Shown here: piece by piece, positions 26,236 to 34,719 of the stretch
Layout of the letters: each line of letters begins with the position of its first letter
How positions within the stretch are numbered: the stretch's first letter is position 1
Origin: Streptomyces sp. PsTaAH-137
GTDB lineage: Bacteria; Actinomycetota; Actinomycetes; Streptomycetales; Streptomycetaceae
Length of the DNA: 61,936 nt
Direction: 5' to 3'
NCBI RefSeq assembly: GCF_003259365.1
Contig: NZ_QLLY01000029.1
Location: 15,887 to 77,822, forward strand
Made by a program: the position numbers and the translations under genes
Notes under the pieces: model-generated
Database searches by the model: none
Seen by the model: the letters and a program-made list of their open reading frames with translations, nothing else
What the model was told of the DNA's origin: nothing

Positions 26236-27522
26236 ATGACGCCTTCGCTGAACCCGTACGACTCGATGACCCCGGTCACCCGGGCCGCCTACCGCGCCCG
26301 CGCCGCCGCGAACACCCTCGCCCCGCTGCCGCGCGCGCAGAAGGACGACGTCCTGGCCGCGATCGCCGACGCCCTCGAAGTCCGTACGGCCGAAATCATC
26401 GAGGCCAACACCAAGGACATCGCCAAGGCCCGCGAGGCCGGCACCAGCGAAGCGATCATCGACCGGCTCACGCTCACCGCGGAGCGCGTCCGCGCCATCG
26501 CCTCCGACGTGCGTGACGTCATCGCGCTGCCCGACCCGGTCGGCGAGGTGGTGCGCGGCAGCACCCTGCCCAACGGCATCGACCTGCGGCAGATCCGCGT
26601 CCCGCTCGGCGTCGTCGGCATCATCTACGAGGCCCGGCCCAATGTGACCGTCGACGCGGCCGCCCTCTGCCTCAAGTCGGGCAACGCCGTCCTGCTGCGC
26701 GGCAGCTCCTCCGCGTACGAGTCCAACACCGCGCTCGTGCGCGTCCTGCGTGACGCCGTCGGCGGCGCCGGACTGCCCGCCGACGCGATCCAGCTGGTGC
26801 CCGGCGAGTCCCGCGACTCGGTGACCGAGCTGATGCGCGCCCGCGGCCTCGTCGACGTCCTCATCCCGCGCGGCGGCGCCTCCCTCATCAAGAACGTCGT
26901 CGAGAACTCGATCGTGCCCGTCATCGAGACCGGCACCGGCAACTGCCATGTGTACGTCGACAAGGACACCGACCTCGACATGGCGGTCGACATCCTCGTC
27001 AACTCCAAGGCCCAGCGGCCCTCCGTCTGCAACGCCGCCGAGACGCTCCTCGTCCACGCCGGCATCGCCGACGCGTTCGTGCCGCGCGCCCTCGACGCCC
27101 TCGCCGACGCCGGCGTCACCGTCCACGCCGACGCCCGGATCCTCGGATACGCCGAGCAGTCCAAGGCCACCGTCGTCGAGGCGACGCCCGAGGACTGGGA
27201 GACCGAGTACCTGAGCTACGACATCGCGGCCGCCGTCGTCGACGACCTCGACAGCGCCGTCGAGCACATCCGGCTGTGGTCCTCCGGCCACACCGAGGCC
27301 ATCGTCACCACCTCGCAGCAGGCGGCCCGCCGCTTCACCCAGCTCGTCGACTCCACGACCGTCGCCGTGAACGCCTCGACCCGGTTCACCGACGGCGGCC
27401 AGTTCGGCTTCGGCGCCGAGATCGGCATCTCCACGCAGAAGCTGCACGCCCGGGGACCCATGGGGCTGCCGGAGCTGACGAGCACGAAGTACATCGTCAC
27501 GGGCGACGGGCACACCCGGTAG
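26236..27522 (+). CDS. proA: Gamma-glutamyl phosphate reductase (glutamate-5-semialdehyde dehydrogenase)
   Basis: Second step of proline synthesis: NADPH reduction of gamma-glutamyl phosphate. The 428-residue aldehyde-dehydrogenase-fold protein shows GVVGIIYEARPNVTVDAA, the catalytic Cys segment SKAQRPSVCNAAETLL, and the C-terminal ARGPMGLPELTSTKY. It has the usual length for the family. The proB product feeds it directly and the two enzymes normally form a complex. Transcribed separately from proB to judge by its own -10 box and the intervening repeat. Confidence 0.97.
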   Translation: MTPSLNPYDSMTPVTRAAYRARAAANTLAPLPRAQKDDVLAAIADALEVRTAEIIEANTKDIAKAREAGTSEAIIDRLTLTAERVRAIASDVRDVIALPDPVGEVVRGSTLPNGIDLRQIRVPLGVVGIIYEARPNVTVDAAALCLKSGNAVLLRGSSSAYESNTALVRVLRDAVGGAGLPADAIQLVPGESRDSVTELMRARGLVDVLIPRGGASLIKNVVENSIVPVIETGTGNCHVYVDKDTDLDMAVDILVNSKAQRPSVCNAAETLLVHAGIADAFVPRALDALADAGVTVHADARILGYAEQSKATVVEATPEDWETEYLSYDIAAAVVDDLDSAVEHIRLWSSGHTEAIVTTSQQAARRFTQLVDSTTVAVNASTRFTDGGQFGFGAEIGISTQKLHARGPMGLPELTSTKYIVTGDGHTR

Positions 27523-27587
27523 TCACCGGATGGTGCGGTTCGTGCGGTGAATTTCCTTACTGTCTGCCCAAATTGACCCCCCAGGTC

Positions 27588-27593
27588 TACTCT
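27588..27593 (+). promoter_or_regulatory. -10 box for a leaderless transcript
   Basis: TACTCT ends 6 nt before GTG 27600. There is no ribosome site in front of that GTG. TTGACC at 27573 is too close (9 nt) to serve as its -35. Confidence 0.45.
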
Positions 27594-27599
27594 GGACAC

Positions 27600-28187
27600 G
27601 TGCCGGAGGACGTGGGGGGCACGCCGTTTCCGGACGGCTGGGAGCCCGACGACGACCACGACCGCGGGGGTTCGGACGACGCGTTCGCCTCCGTGGTCTT
27701 CGACGAGGACTTCGTGCAGGCGGCGAAGGTCCATGAGCCCACCGCGGTCGAGCGCCTGCTCGCCGCGGCGCAGGCCCGTGCCGAGGCCCAGGAGGCCGAG
27801 GCCCGCAGGGCGCGCATACGCCGCGGCCCCGACGACGACTTCTACGACGAGTCCGACCCCGAGGGGTTCGGCCCGGACGACGCCGCCGACTTCGGCCGCG
27901 AGCTCGACGACCTGTACGACGACGGGCCCGACGAGACCGGCCGCGGTGCCGCCCACCCCGGCCGGATGCGCTGGCGCAGGCCCGTCGCCTGGGCGCTCGC
28001 CCTGCTGATGGGCGTGGGCATGGTCGCCCTCGCCTTCACGGCCGTCTACCGCGGCGCCGCCTCGGGCCGCCAGGACGACCGGGTGCCCCCGCCCGCGACG
28101 ACGGAGCTGGAGAAGAGCGTTCCGGGTCCGTCCGCCTCCGCCGACTACTCGCGGCCCGCGGTGTCGGCGGTTCCCCGCACCCCCTGA
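27600..28187 (+). CDS. Acidic single-pass membrane protein (SCO2584-like), unknown function
   Basis: 195 residues. A long, highly acidic cytoplasmic N-terminal region (about residues 1-120; DDDHDRGGSDD, DDDFYDESDPEGFGPDD) precedes one membrane helix (PVAWALALLMGVGMVALAFTA) and a short Pro/Ser extracytoplasmic tail. The N-region carries FASVVFDEDFVQAAKVHEPTA, closely matching FDESFVRAARLQEFSA in the next gene. By position it corresponds to S. coelicolor SCO2584, which I recall as an interaction partner of the Mre/spore-wall complex; that link is from memory and should be treated as inference. GTG 27600 is chosen from the leaderless -10 and the end of the upstream spacer. Confidence 0.7.
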   Translation: MPEDVGGTPFPDGWEPDDDHDRGGSDDAFASVVFDEDFVQAAKVHEPTAVERLLAAAQARAEAQEAEARRARIRRGPDDDFYDESDPEGFGPDDAADFGRELDDLYDDGPDETGRGAAHPGRMRWRRPVAWALALLMGVGMVALAFTAVYRGAASGRQDDRVPPPATTELEKSVPGPSASADYSRPAVSAVPRTP

Positions 28188-28264
28188 GCGGCCCGGCACC
28201 GCTCCCGCGGGCCGCTGTCGGAAGTTGTCGTGTACCAGGGCGTTTACCGGAGGCCCCAGGGACC

Positions 28265-28270
28265 TACCCT
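28265..28270 (+). promoter_or_regulatory. -10 box for a leaderless transcript
   Basis: TACCCT ends 6 nt before ATG 28277. The interval is GAAGGT, so a weak ribosome-site reading is also possible. Confidence 0.45.
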
Positions 28271-28276
28271 GAAGGT

Positions 28277-29356
28277 ATGGGCGGGCCAGCAGACCCACCG
28301 GAGGGGACCCCCGAAGGCGGCCCCGGAGGTGGTGGCGGAAGCGAGGACGAATACCGATCCGTCGTGTTCGACGAGTCGTTCGTCCGGGCTGCCCGGCTCC
28401 AGGAGTTCTCCGCGCGGGAGCGGATAGCCGACCACGCCCCCGCCGTGCGCCGCACGCCCGCGCTGCGCCGCGGACTGACCCGGCAGGCCGTCATCCTCGT
28501 CGTGATGATCGTGCTCGCCTTCGGCACCGCGATCTACATGGGCGTCCGCAGCCCCTACCGCACCGCCCAGGCCGTCCGGCACACCGAGCCGCTGCGGATG
28601 ACCGTCATCCCGCTCGCCCCGGCCGGCAAGGTGCCCGGCGCCGACTCGGCCGCCGAGCTGTACGCGCACAGCCCCGCCGCCCAGTTCCACACCGCCGCCG
28701 ACGGCATCACGCTGCCCACGCCGACCCGACGCACCGCGCACTTCTCCGACAGCCAGGTCGTCGCCGCGCTCACCACGTCCAAGGACTATCTCGTCGACTC
28801 CTCGCTCGACCCGGACGTGCTCACCGGCTCCACCCTGCGGCCGGTGCGCCAGCTCGTGGACCCGCAGCAGCTCGACCAGTTCGACCAGAGCTTCGACCGC
28901 CCGGCCGCCGACGGCCGGCACGCGGCCACCGGCTGGCTGGTCCGCTTCGACCCGGCCGAGGCCGCGCTCGCCGATCCCCGGATCCGGGTGACCGGCACCC
29001 TGCACGTCGCCGAGACGGACGCGGACACCCTGGAAGTCACCTCGGACCACACCTTCGTGTACGCGCTGCGGCCCACCGACCGGCCGGACGCCGAGGCGTC
29101 CCTGTTCACCGTCCGCCGCGAGCTGCACTTCCGCTACGACCGCGACGACCTGCGCAACCACCAGGCCGAGGTGCTCGTGTCCTACCTCCAGGCCGGGCCG
29201 CTGTCCTGCTCCGCCGACTCGGCGGAGCGGCTGCACCCGCTGCTCGCGGGGCAGCGGGCCACGAAGGACGGTCCGGCGGGCACCGATCCGTACGCCACGG
29301 GTGGCGCGACCGCGCTGTGCGGCGCGCTCGCGCCCAGTGCCCAGCCGTCCGTCTAG
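28277..29356 (+). CDS. Single-pass membrane protein with large extracytoplasmic domain (SCO2583-like)
   Basis: 359 residues, function unknown. A Gly/Pro-rich start, the motif YRSVVFDESFVRAARLQEFSARERI (shared with the preceding gene), a basic patch, one membrane helix (AVILVVMIVLAFGTAIYMGV, about residues 75-94), then about 260 residues outside the membrane that look globular, with two late Cys (PLSCSADS and ALCGALAP) that could form a disulfide. The pair probably arose by duplication of the membrane-anchor module followed by gain of the outer domain. It converges with the M48 protease gene with only 18 nt between stops. Confidence 0.75.
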   Translation: MGGPADPPEGTPEGGPGGGGGSEDEYRSVVFDESFVRAARLQEFSARERIADHAPAVRRTPALRRGLTRQAVILVVMIVLAFGTAIYMGVRSPYRTAQAVRHTEPLRMTVIPLAPAGKVPGADSAAELYAHSPAAQFHTAADGITLPTPTRRTAHFSDSQVVAALTTSKDYLVDSSLDPDVLTGSTLRPVRQLVDPQQLDQFDQSFDRPAADGRHAATGWLVRFDPAEAALADPRIRVTGTLHVAETDADTLEVTSDHTFVYALRPTDRPDAEASLFTVRRELHFRYDRDDLRNHQAEVLVSYLQAGPLSCSADSAERLHPLLAGQRATKDGPAGTDPYATGGATALCGALAPSAQPSV

Positions 29357-29374
29357 CGGGACGAGTCCCGCGTC

Positions 29375-30472
29375 CTACTCGTCGTCGCGGGTGCCGTGGT
29401 TGCCGGTGTTGCCGCCGCCGCCCTCGCCGCCGCTCTGGCCGCCGAAGTTCCCGAAGCCGCGCCGCACCCGGCCGCCCAGGTCGCCGGCGCCGCCCGCGAT
29501 GTCGCTGACCAGCTTCATCAGCGGGTCCTTCGAGTTCTTCACGTGCGTCGAGTAGTGTGCGGCCGACTCGCGGAACGAGTCCGTCACCGAGGTGTCCTTG
29601 TCCTCGGTGCGGCGCGGGTAGTGGCCGTCCATCAGCCGCTGGTGGTCGCGGGACTCCGCCCACTTCTTCAGCTCGGCGGCGCGCACCGTGGTGAACGGGT
29701 GCGAGCGCGGCATCACATTGAGGATCTTCAGGACCGAGTCGCGCAGATCGCCCCCGGCCTCGTACTCCTCGGCCTGCTTCAGGAACGCGTCCACGTTCAT
29801 CTCGTGCAGGTGGTTGCCGCCCGCGATCTTCATCAGGCCGCGCATCGATGCCTGGAGGTCCTGGCCGACCAGCAACCCGGCGCGGTCCGCGGAGAGTTCG
29901 GACTTGCGGAACCACTCGCGCAGCGCCGTCACGATCGCCATGATCGCGAGATTGCCGAGCGGGATCCACGCCACGCGCAGCGCCAGCGACGTCAGGAACA
30001 GCAGTATCGTCCGGTAGACCGAGTGGCCGGACAGCGCGTGGCCGACCTCGTGGCCCACGACCGCCCGCATCTCCTCCTCGTCCAGCAGTTCGACGAGGCC
30101 GGTCGTGACGACGATGATCGGCTCGTCGAGGCCGATGCACATCGCGTTCGGCTGCGGGTCCTGATTGACGTACATCGGCGGGACCTTCTCCAGGTCCAGG
30201 ATGTAACAGGCGTCCCGCAGCATCGAGTTGAGATGCGCGAACTGGTCGTCGGAGACCCGCACCGAGTCCGACAGGAACAGCAGCCGCAGGCTGCGCTCGG
30301 GCAGCAGGCCGCTCAGCGCCTTGAAGACCGTGTCGAACCCGGTGAGCTTGCGCAGCGCCACCAGCGCCGAGCGGTCCGCCGGGTGCTCGTACGCCCGCGA
30401 GGAGATCCCCGGGAAGCGCCTGCGCTGTCTGCTGGGTACGTGATCATGCTGCTCGTTCGGTACGTCGGGCAT
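29375..30472 (-). CDS. M48 family zinc metallopeptidase
   Basis: 365-residue membrane-associated protease. The active-site HExxH is HEVGHALSGH, preceded by EEMRAVVG, with the third ligand expected in KSELSADRAGLLV (glutamate of the SExxADR motif). Hydrophobic segments surround the site (RTILLFLTSLALRVAWIPL, IMAIVTAL), as in HtpX/Ste24-like enzymes acting in membrane-protein quality control. The C-terminus is a Gly/Asn-rich, probably disordered tail. ATG 30472 is preferred over 30484 because GGGGG lies 4-5 nt upstream of it. It is divergent from a 42-residue membrane microprotein gene. Confidence 0.88.
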   Translation of the reverse strand: MPDVPNEQHDHVPSRQRRRFPGISSRAYEHPADRSALVALRKLTGFDTVFKALSGLLPERSLRLLFLSDSVRVSDDQFAHLNSMLRDACYILDLEKVPPMYVNQDPQPNAMCIGLDEPIIVVTTGLVELLDEEEMRAVVGHEVGHALSGHSVYRTILLFLTSLALRVAWIPLGNLAIMAIVTALREWFRKSELSADRAGLLVGQDLQASMRGLMKIAGGNHLHEMNVDAFLKQAEEYEAGGDLRDSVLKILNVMPRSHPFTTVRAAELKKWAESRDHQRLMDGHYPRRTEDKDTSVTDSFRESAAHYSTHVKNSKDPLMKLVSDIAGGAGDLGGRVRRGFGNFGGQSGGEGGGGNTGNHGTRDDE

Positions 30473-30571
30473 GCGGCCCCCCATGTCTGTCGTCCGGTCG
30501 TGCCCCCGAGATGGTGACCAGACTAGGCGGAGATACCGTGACGGGTCAGCAGACAGAAGGAGCGAACCGCC

Positions 30572-30700
30572 ATGGATCACATCATCGCCGCGTCCGAACA
30601 GGGCGCCGGCAACCTGCTGCGCATCGTGCTCGTCGTCGGTGTGCTCGGAGCCGTCTTCCTGGCCTGGTTCCTGCTGCGCGGCTACAAGCGCGACGACTGA
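30572..30700 (+). CDS. 42-residue single-helix membrane microprotein
   Basis: AGAAGGAG 9 nt before the ATG introduces a 42-codon ORF whose product is a short polar head (MDHIIAASEQGAGN), one membrane helix (RIVLVVGVLGAVFLAWFLL) and the basic tail RGYKRDD. By the positive-inside rule the C-terminus should be cytoplasmic. A TACCGT at 30534 may be its -10. No family recognised. Together with the 54-residue protein downstream it forms a pair of one-helix proteins beside an M48 membrane protease. Confidence 0.7.
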   Translation: MDHIIAASEQGAGNLLRIVLVVGVLGAVFLAWFLLRGYKRDD

Positions 30701-30814
30701 TCCGGGGGATCCGGAACCCGTACGGCAGAGTCGGCGTGAGCGGCGGGAGGGCCCCCGCTTACGATGGGCGGGAAGTCTTTGTCCCGATCCCACACCGGAT
30801 AGGTCCTGCTGACG

Positions 30815-30979
30815 ATGAGCCTCCACGCCACCGCTGCCCAGCTGGCCACCCTCGCCTCCGAGGGCGGCGAGCACGGCGGCAACCACGAGAGCATCAGCCC
30901 CCTGATGACGGGCGGCGCCGCCTTCATCATCCTGCTGCTGCTCCTCTGGATCACGACCCGCTTCAACCGCGACCGCTGA
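30815..30979 (+). CDS. 54-residue single-helix membrane microprotein
   Basis: MSLHATAAQLATLASEGGEH, then a polar stretch, one membrane helix (GGAAFIILLLLLWITT) and the basic end RFNRDR. Codon usage is strongly Streptomyces-like and the frame closes cleanly at TGA 30977. The AGGT at 30801 is a weak ribosome site. Same topology as the 42-residue neighbour (helix then basic cytoplasmic tail). It ends 55 nt before nadD. Function unknown; a regulator or subunit of a membrane enzyme is a reasonable guess. Confidence 0.7.
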   Translation: MSLHATAAQLATLASEGGEHGGNHESISPLMTGGAAFIILLLLLWITTRFNRDR

Positions 30980-31020
30980 TCATCCGGGCCCTCCCGGCGG
31001 GACCACCCGGATCGGGCCAG

Positions 31021-31026
31021 TAGGCT
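31021..31026 (+). promoter_or_regulatory. -10 box for a leaderless nadD transcript
   Basis: TAGGCT ends 8 nt before ATG 31035, with no ribosome site in the interval. Confidence 0.45.
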
Positions 31027-31034
31027 CTGCACGC

Positions 31035-31697
31035 ATGGGAGCGCAGGACATGCCTACCGGCCCGGTCAACAGCCCGACCGGCGGCCCGGATCACCAGTGG
31101 GCCTCACCGGCCAAGAGGCGCCTCGGCGTCATGGGCGGAACGTTTGACCCGATCCACCACGGACACCTGGTGGCGGCCAGTGAGGTCGCCTCGCAGTTCC
31201 ACCTCGACGAGGTGGTGTTCGTGCCGACCGGGCAGCCCTGGCAGAAGAGCGACAAGAAGGTCTCGCCCGCCGAGGACCGCTATCTGATGACGGTCATCGC
31301 GACCGCCGAGAACCCGCAGTTCTCGGTCAGCCGCATCGACATCGACCGCGGCGGACCCACCTACACCACGGACACGCTGCGCGATCTGCGCGCGCTCAAT
31401 CCGGACACGGACCTCTTTTTCATCACGGGCGCCGACGCCCTGGGCCAGATCCTCACCTGGCGATACACCGAAGAGCTCTTCTCCCTGGCACACTTCATCG
31501 GCGTGACCAGGCCGGGTCACCCGCTCGCGGACCCCGGCCTGCCGGAGGGCGGCGTCTCGCTCGTCGAGGTGCCCGCCCTCGCGATCTCGTCCACGGACTG
31601 CCGTGACCGAGTCGCGAAGGGCGACCCCGTCTGGTACCTGGTGCCGGACGGTGTGGTGCGCTACATCGACAAACGCCAGCTGTACCGAGGCGAATGA
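31035..31697 (+). CDS. nadD: Nicotinate-nucleotide adenylyltransferase
   Basis: Adenylates nicotinate mononucleotide to deamido-NAD, a universal step in NAD synthesis. The 220-residue protein has the nucleotidyltransferase signature GGTFDPIHHGHL and the C-terminal ISSTDCR (ISxxxxR) motif. About 28 extra N-terminal residues precede the Rossmann fold. It heads the run nadD, LCP gene, rsfS and histidine phosphatase, the arrangement usual in Streptomyces; nadD-rsfS proximity is conserved widely in bacteria. Confidence 0.95.
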   Translation: MGAQDMPTGPVNSPTGGPDHQWASPAKRRLGVMGGTFDPIHHGHLVAASEVASQFHLDEVVFVPTGQPWQKSDKKVSPAEDRYLMTVIATAENPQFSVSRIDIDRGGPTYTTDTLRDLRALNPDTDLFFITGADALGQILTWRYTEELFSLAHFIGVTRPGHPLADPGLPEGGVSLVEVPALAISSTDCRDRVAKGDPVWYLVPDGVVRYIDKRQLYRGE

Positions 31698-31722
31698 CCC
31701 TGCACCGCCGAGAGGGGCATCG

Positions 31723-33414
31723 GTGAACGACCGATACGACGGTTACGACCAGCAGAATTACGAGCTGGTCGGCTACGACGAATTCGGCCAGCCGGTCTAC
31801 CGGCAGGTGGGACAGGCGCCGTCGTACGAGCAGCACGCGGGCAACGCCGGTGACCCGTCGTACGGATACGGCTACGACCCGTACGCGACCGGGCAGCAGC
31901 AGCCGGTCCCGCCGCAGCCCTACGACCCCTACGGCGGTGCCCAGCAGGGGAGTTCGGGCGGGTACGACCCCTACGGCCCGGCCGCCGGGACCGGGCAGCA
32001 GCCGCGCGCCGGGTACCGCGGCGAGCAGCAGCAGCAACAACAGCAGCAACAGGCGCAGGCCACCGCGTACATCCCGCAGCAGGCCCCGCCGGTGACGCCG
32101 CCGGAGCCGCAGCCGCAGGCCCGGCCCCGGCCGCAGGGCGAAGCGGAGCAGCGCGACTACCGCACCGAGCAGTTCGAGTTCGTCGAGGAGCCGGACGAGA
32201 ACTCCGAAGACGTCATCGACTGGCTGAAGTTCACCGAGTCGCGCACCGAGCGGCGCGAGGAGGCCCGGCGCCGCGGCCGCAACCGGGTCGTCGCCCTCGT
32301 CGTCGTCCTCGTGCTGTGCGTCGTCGGCGGCGTCGGCTACCTCTGGTCGGCGGGCAAGCTGCCGTTCCTGTCCGACGACGCCGCGAAGGCCGGCTCTGCG
32401 GCCGCCGCCGGTCCGCAGAACCGTGACGTCATCGTCGTCCACCTGCACAACACCAAGGGCGGCGGCACCTCCACGGCGCTGCTGGTGAACAACACCACCA
32501 CCAAGCAGGGCACGACCGTGCTGCTGCCCAACACCCTCGGCCTGACGGACGAGGAGGGTAGCTCGACCACGCTCGCCAAGTCCGTCGAGGACGACGGCTC
32601 CTCGGGCACCGGCGACTCCATCGACACCCTGCTCGGCACCGACATCGAGGGCACCTGGCGGCTCGACACCCCCTTCCTCAGCAACCTCGTCGAACTCGTC
32701 GGCAACATCGACATCACCACCGACACCGACGTCCCGGACCCCTCCAAGAAGGGCTCCACCCTCGTCCACAAGGGCCAGGACCAGACGCTGAGCGGCGCGA
32801 TGGCCGTCGGCTACGCCACGTACCGGGCCAAGGGCGAGGCCCAGACCGCGCAGCTCATGCGGTTCGGCCAGGTCATGCAGGGCGTCCTGCGCAAGATCTC
32901 CTCGGACCCGCAGGCCGCGACGACCACCGTGCAGACCCTCACCCAGATCATCGAGCCGCCGCTCACCGAGAAGGACCTCGGCGCCTTCCTCGCCAAGCTG
33001 GCCGACCACGCCAAGGAGGGCGACTACAAGACCGCCCTGCTCCCGGTCCAGCAGGACGGCACCCTCTCCAAGCAGACCGCGAGCTCCGTGGTCAAGGACG
33101 TGCTCGGCGGCACCGTGAAGGCTCCGTCGTCGGGCGACTCCCCGCGCGTCTCCGTCGAGAACGCCACCGGCGACAAGGCCCGTACCGAACTGGCCCGCGT
33201 GGCTCTGGTCAACGGCGGCTACACCTACGTCTCCGGCGGCACCGACACGGCCGTGGCCGCCTCCCGGGTCACGTACGCCGACGCGGACAGCAAGCAGGAC
33301 GCCGTGGAGGTCGCCAAGACCCTGAACCTGCCGACCTCGGCCGTGAAGAAGGGCGAGACCACGGCGAACGCGGACGTGTCCGTCGTCCTCGGCCAGAACT
33401 ACACGGGCAAGTGA
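31723..33414 (+). CDS. pdtA: LytR-CpsA-Psr (LCP) family protein, probable PdtA
   Basis: 563 residues. A Tyr/Gln/Gly-rich disordered cytoplasmic region (1-185; includes a run of seven or more Gln) is followed by a membrane helix (about 188-208), a divergent LCP domain (about 225-400) and a LytR_C domain (SVENATGDKARTELARVALVNGGYTYV, from about 476). LCP proteins transfer anionic glycopolymers to peptidoglycan. By position after nadD it is the counterpart of S. coelicolor SCO2578 (PdtA), reported to be needed for polydiglycosylphosphate attachment and sporulation. Canonical LCP residues are not obvious (see findings). GTG 31723 has GAGAGGGG 5 nt upstream. Confidence 0.8.
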   Translation: MNDRYDGYDQQNYELVGYDEFGQPVYRQVGQAPSYEQHAGNAGDPSYGYGYDPYATGQQQPVPPQPYDPYGGAQQGSSGGYDPYGPAAGTGQQPRAGYRGEQQQQQQQQQAQATAYIPQQAPPVTPPEPQPQARPRPQGEAEQRDYRTEQFEFVEEPDENSEDVIDWLKFTESRTERREEARRRGRNRVVALVVVLVLCVVGGVGYLWSAGKLPFLSDDAAKAGSAAAAGPQNRDVIVVHLHNTKGGGTSTALLVNNTTTKQGTTVLLPNTLGLTDEEGSSTTLAKSVEDDGSSGTGDSIDTLLGTDIEGTWRLDTPFLSNLVELVGNIDITTDTDVPDPSKKGSTLVHKGQDQTLSGAMAVGYATYRAKGEAQTAQLMRFGQVMQGVLRKISSDPQAATTTVQTLTQIIEPPLTEKDLGAFLAKLADHAKEGDYKTALLPVQQDGTLSKQTASSVVKDVLGGTVKAPSSGDSPRVSVENATGDKARTELARVALVNGGYTYVSGGTDTAVAASRVTYADADSKQDAVEVAKTLNLPTSAVKKGETTANADVSVVLGQNYTGK

Positions 33415-33420
33415 CACCGG

Positions 33421-33450
33421 CGCCGGCGCCCCCGCGCGGGGGCGCCGGCG
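33421..33450. terminator. 30-bp perfect palindrome after the LCP gene
   Basis: CGCCGGCGCCCCC followed by GCGCGGGGGCGCCGGCG is self-complementary over its whole length, 7 nt after the stop. A probable terminator or 3'-end barrier. The remaining spacer to rsfS (33451-33584) contains two GGGGTATCC copies near 33488 and 33534 and no clear promoter. Confidence 0.7.
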
Positions 33451-33584
33451 ATGCCGTGAGGCCGCCCGGCGGTCCGTGAGACCCTTGGGGTATCCCCGTG
33501 AGGCCCGGTGAGGGACAGTCCGGGGGAATTCCGGGGGTATCCGACCCGAAAAGATCGCCCCGACCTTCGACCGAAAGCCTTGTA

Positions 33585-34043
33585 GTGACCGCCACTGACC
33601 GTTCCATCGAGCTCATCAACGCCGCCGCGCAGGCGGCCGCCGACAAGCTCGCGCACGACATCATCGCCTACGACGTCAGCGACGTGCTGTCCATCACGGA
33701 CGCCTTCCTGCTGGCCTCGGCGCCCAACGACCGCCAGGTCAAGTCCATCGTGGACGAGATCGAGGAGCGCCTGAGCAAGGACCTCGGCGTCAAGCCGGTG
33801 CGCCGCGAGGGCGACCGCGACGCCCGCTGGATCCTCCTCGACTACGTCGACATCGTCGTCCACGTCCAGCACAGCGAGGAGCGCGTCTTCTACGCCCTCG
33901 AGCGGCTGTGGAAGGACTGCCCCGAGCTGGACCTGCCCGAGGAGGCCAAGGCCACCCGCGGCAAGGGCGCCGAGCACGCCCAGCGCGAGGAGGCGGCGGC
34001 GGAGGCCGAGGACATCCGGGACCTCGGCGGTGAGGTCCTTTGA
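33585..34043 (+). CDS. rsfS: Ribosome silencing factor RsfS
   Basis: 152-residue RsfS/YbeB/Iojap protein, which binds L14 on the 50S subunit and blocks subunit joining under nutrient limitation. Core motifs are DVSDVLSITDAFLLASAPNDRQVKSI and WILLDYVDIVVHVQHSEERVFY-LERLW. An acidic C-terminal extension of about 35 residues goes beyond the usual family length. GTG 33585 (product starting TATDRSIELINAAAQ) has only a weak ribosome site. Its stop overlaps the next start (TTGA). Confidence 0.95.
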   Translation: MTATDRSIELINAAAQAAADKLAHDIIAYDVSDVLSITDAFLLASAPNDRQVKSIVDEIEERLSKDLGVKPVRREGDRDARWILLDYVDIVVHVQHSEERVFYALERLWKDCPELDLPEEAKATRGKGAEHAQREEAAAEAEDIRDLGGEVL

Positions 34044-34687
34044 CGGCGGCTCCGCGCGGCCGTCGGGTCATCCTGTGGCGGCACGGCCAGACCTCCTGGA
34101 ACCTGGAGCGCCGCTTCCAGGGCACCACGGACATCGAGCTGACCGAGACCGGCACCGGGCAGGCCAGGCGCGCCGCCCGGCTGCTCGCCTCCCTGAAGCC
34201 GGACGCGATCGTCGCCTCCGACCTCAAGCGGGCCGCCGCCACCGCCGGTGAGCTGGTCCGGCTGACCGGCCTCGACATCACGTACGACGAGGGCCTGCGC
34301 GAGACGTACGCCGGCGCGTGGCAGGGCCTCACGCACGACGAGATCCAGGCGCAGTACGGCGAGCAGTACGCGGCGTGGAAGCGCGGCGAGTCCGTGCGGC
34401 GCGGCGGCGGCGAGCTGGAGACCGAGGTCGCCGACCGGGCCGCGCCCGTGGTGCTGCGGCACGCCGACAAGCTGCCCGACGGCGGTCTGCTCGTCGTGGT
34501 CAGCCACGGCGGCACCATCCGCACCACCATCGGCCGCCTCCTGGGCCTCGAATCCCACCACTGGGAAGGGCTCGGCGGCCTGTCGAACTGCTGCTGGTCC
34601 GTGCTCGGCGAGGGCGCGCGCGGCTGGCGCCTGCTGGAGCACAACGCGGGCACCCTGCCGGAGCCGGTCCTCGGCGACGACGACTGA
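34040..34687 (+). CDS. Histidine phosphatase family protein (phosphoglycerate-mutase-like)
   Basis: 215-residue branch-1 histidine phosphatase: catalytic LWRHGQTSWN near the N-terminus, ASDLKRAAATA, and the second catalytic His in VVSHGGTIRTT. The TTG start overlaps the rsfS stop by 4 nt (TTGA), with TGAGG 6 nt upstream, so translation is coupled. It cannot be told from sequence whether the substrate is a phosphosugar such as glucosyl-3-phosphoglycerate or another small phosphomonoester. Confidence 0.88.
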   Translation: MTAAPRGRRVILWRHGQTSWNLERRFQGTTDIELTETGTGQARRAARLLASLKPDAIVASDLKRAAATAGELVRLTGLDITYDEGLRETYAGAWQGLTHDEIQAQYGEQYAAWKRGESVRRGGGELETEVADRAAPVVLRHADKLPDGGLLVVVSHGGTIRTTIGRLLGLESHHWEGLGGLSNCCWSVLGEGARGWRLLEHNAGTLPEPVLGDDD

Positions 34688-34719
34688 TCCGGCCGGTCCC
34701 CGGGGCGCGGGGGCCGGAT

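Noticed and set aside
27573..27593. TTGACC with TACTCT as a -35/-10 pair
   Set aside because: Only 9 nt separate them; 16-19 nt are required.
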